From the NCBI GenBank assembly GCA_046462535.1, contig JBKGVF010000010.1:62001-126000 (forward strand): a stretch of DNA of 64,000 nucleotides, given 5' to 3'. Numbering within the stretch: position 1 is the stretch's first letter; the number at the start of each line of letters is the position of its first letter. The notes beneath the pieces were generated by a model. It searched no databases. It was given only the letters and a program-made list of their open reading frames with translations, and was not told the DNA's origin. The position numbers were made by a program, and so were the translations under genes. Shown here piece after piece: positions 63,831-64,000 of this stretch. The DNA comes from JAAZCI01 sp046462535. GTDB taxonomy: Bacteria; Pseudomonadota; Gammaproteobacteria; Cardiobacteriales; Wohlfahrtiimonadaceae.

Positions 63831-64000
63831 CTATTCAGAATATCTCAATGCCTCTTCTAAGTTGACTGACACCAATCGTGAAACACCCGGTTCTGCCATT
63901 GTCACCCCAATTAAGGCATCAGAGATACTCATAGTATTTTTATTGTGAGTGATGAAGATAAATTGCACTTTTTCACTCATACTATTTAACAGTCGCCCTA
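63831..64000 (-). CDS. smc: Chromosome-partition protein SMC (partial, C-terminal end only)
   Basis: 55 residues are visible before the stop at 63831. They are the C-terminal half of the ABC ATPase head: LNSMSEKVQFIFITHNKNTM (with the H-loop His of ITHNK), ALIGVTMAEPGVSRLVSVN and the end LEEAL. The GVTMxEPGVSRLVSV pattern is typical of bacterial SMC, not of MukB or RecN. The start lies beyond the window. Confidence 0.88.
   Translation of the reverse strand, partial: GRLLNSMSEKVQFIFITHNKNTMSISDALIGVTMAEPGVSRLVSVNLEEALRYSE

Overview
The window is AT-rich chromosomal DNA from a Gram-negative gammaproteobacterium. The evidence is a full LPS and envelope toolkit (LptD, LapA/LapB, a PagL-type lipid A deacylase, a GT9 heptosyltransferase-like enzyme), plus GreB, IbaG, type-1 GshA, DsbD and TrmB. 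The last gene is an SMC rather than a MukB, which argues against Enterobacterales, Vibrionales and Pasteurellales. Base composition and gene set would fit a Cardiobacteriales / Ignatzschineria-Wohlfahrtiimonas type organism, but that placement is inference. No phage, insertion sequence, CRISPR array or rRNA is visible. Almost everything is core housekeeping, densely packed, with many 1-20 nt gene overlaps.

Layout. 1-3600: divergent biotin genes (bioA leftward and cut by the edge; bioF-bioC-bioD rightward, overlapping). 3601-4057: a decayed gene fragment and a terminator. 4058-6016: a BCCT transporter. 6266-6341: tRNA-Gly(GCC). 6641-8446: dsbD. 8539-11627: ibaG-murA and lapA-lapB, all leftward. 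12003-13937: a degenerate DEAD-box-helicase-like protein with a basic tail, coupled to greB. 14002-16676: ispG-trmB-lytic transglycosylase. 16831-17484: hemJ and a small lipoprotein. 17546-20524: PIN-PhoH ATPase, acetamidase/formamidase, Bcp. 20608-21744: dprA. 21765-25207: M48 protease, alpha/beta hydrolase and an unknown protein. 25269-28464: YccA-like protein, lptD. 28526-33025: mnmA, prc, serC. 33309-37683: clpP, clpX, rnt, gshA. 37715-42235: TerC, FUSC protein, an mraZ outside its usual cluster, murI. 42325-46710: a periplasmic unknown, pepN-ruvX and a cytosolic unknown. 46771-50675: SLC13/TrkA-C transporter, FrnE-like DsbA, PagL, a lipoprotein. 50686-55768: a tightly overlapping leftward operon pssA - psi-like - rimI - TusA-like - RpfE-like - recJ. 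55968-61769: folA, purB-DUF423-arsC, thiN-GT9-GNAT, ppa. 61936-63116: an ArsR regulator with split YeeE/YedE sulfur transporters. 63386-64000: dtd and the C-terminus of SMC.

The two most interesting proteins are diverged relatives of known enzymes. The first (54186-54962), just before rimI, begins with a peptide closely resembling the chi-binding N-terminus of the DNA polymerase III psi subunit. That peptide is fused to a uracil-DNA-glycosylase-like domain that keeps its four cluster cysteines but has lost its catalytic motifs; I read it as a cryptic psi (HolD). The second (12003-13469) looks like an RhlB-type RNA helicase stripped of its ATPase motifs but keeping an Arg/Asn-rich tail, 3 nt upstream of greB.

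Several starts were set downstream of the longest reading frame because the Shine-Dalgarno sequence lies inside the longer version or because family alignment demands it: bioF, acetamidase, bcp, YccA-like, lptD, serC, mraZ, the 42325 protein, the 50184 lipoprotein, TusA-like and ppa.
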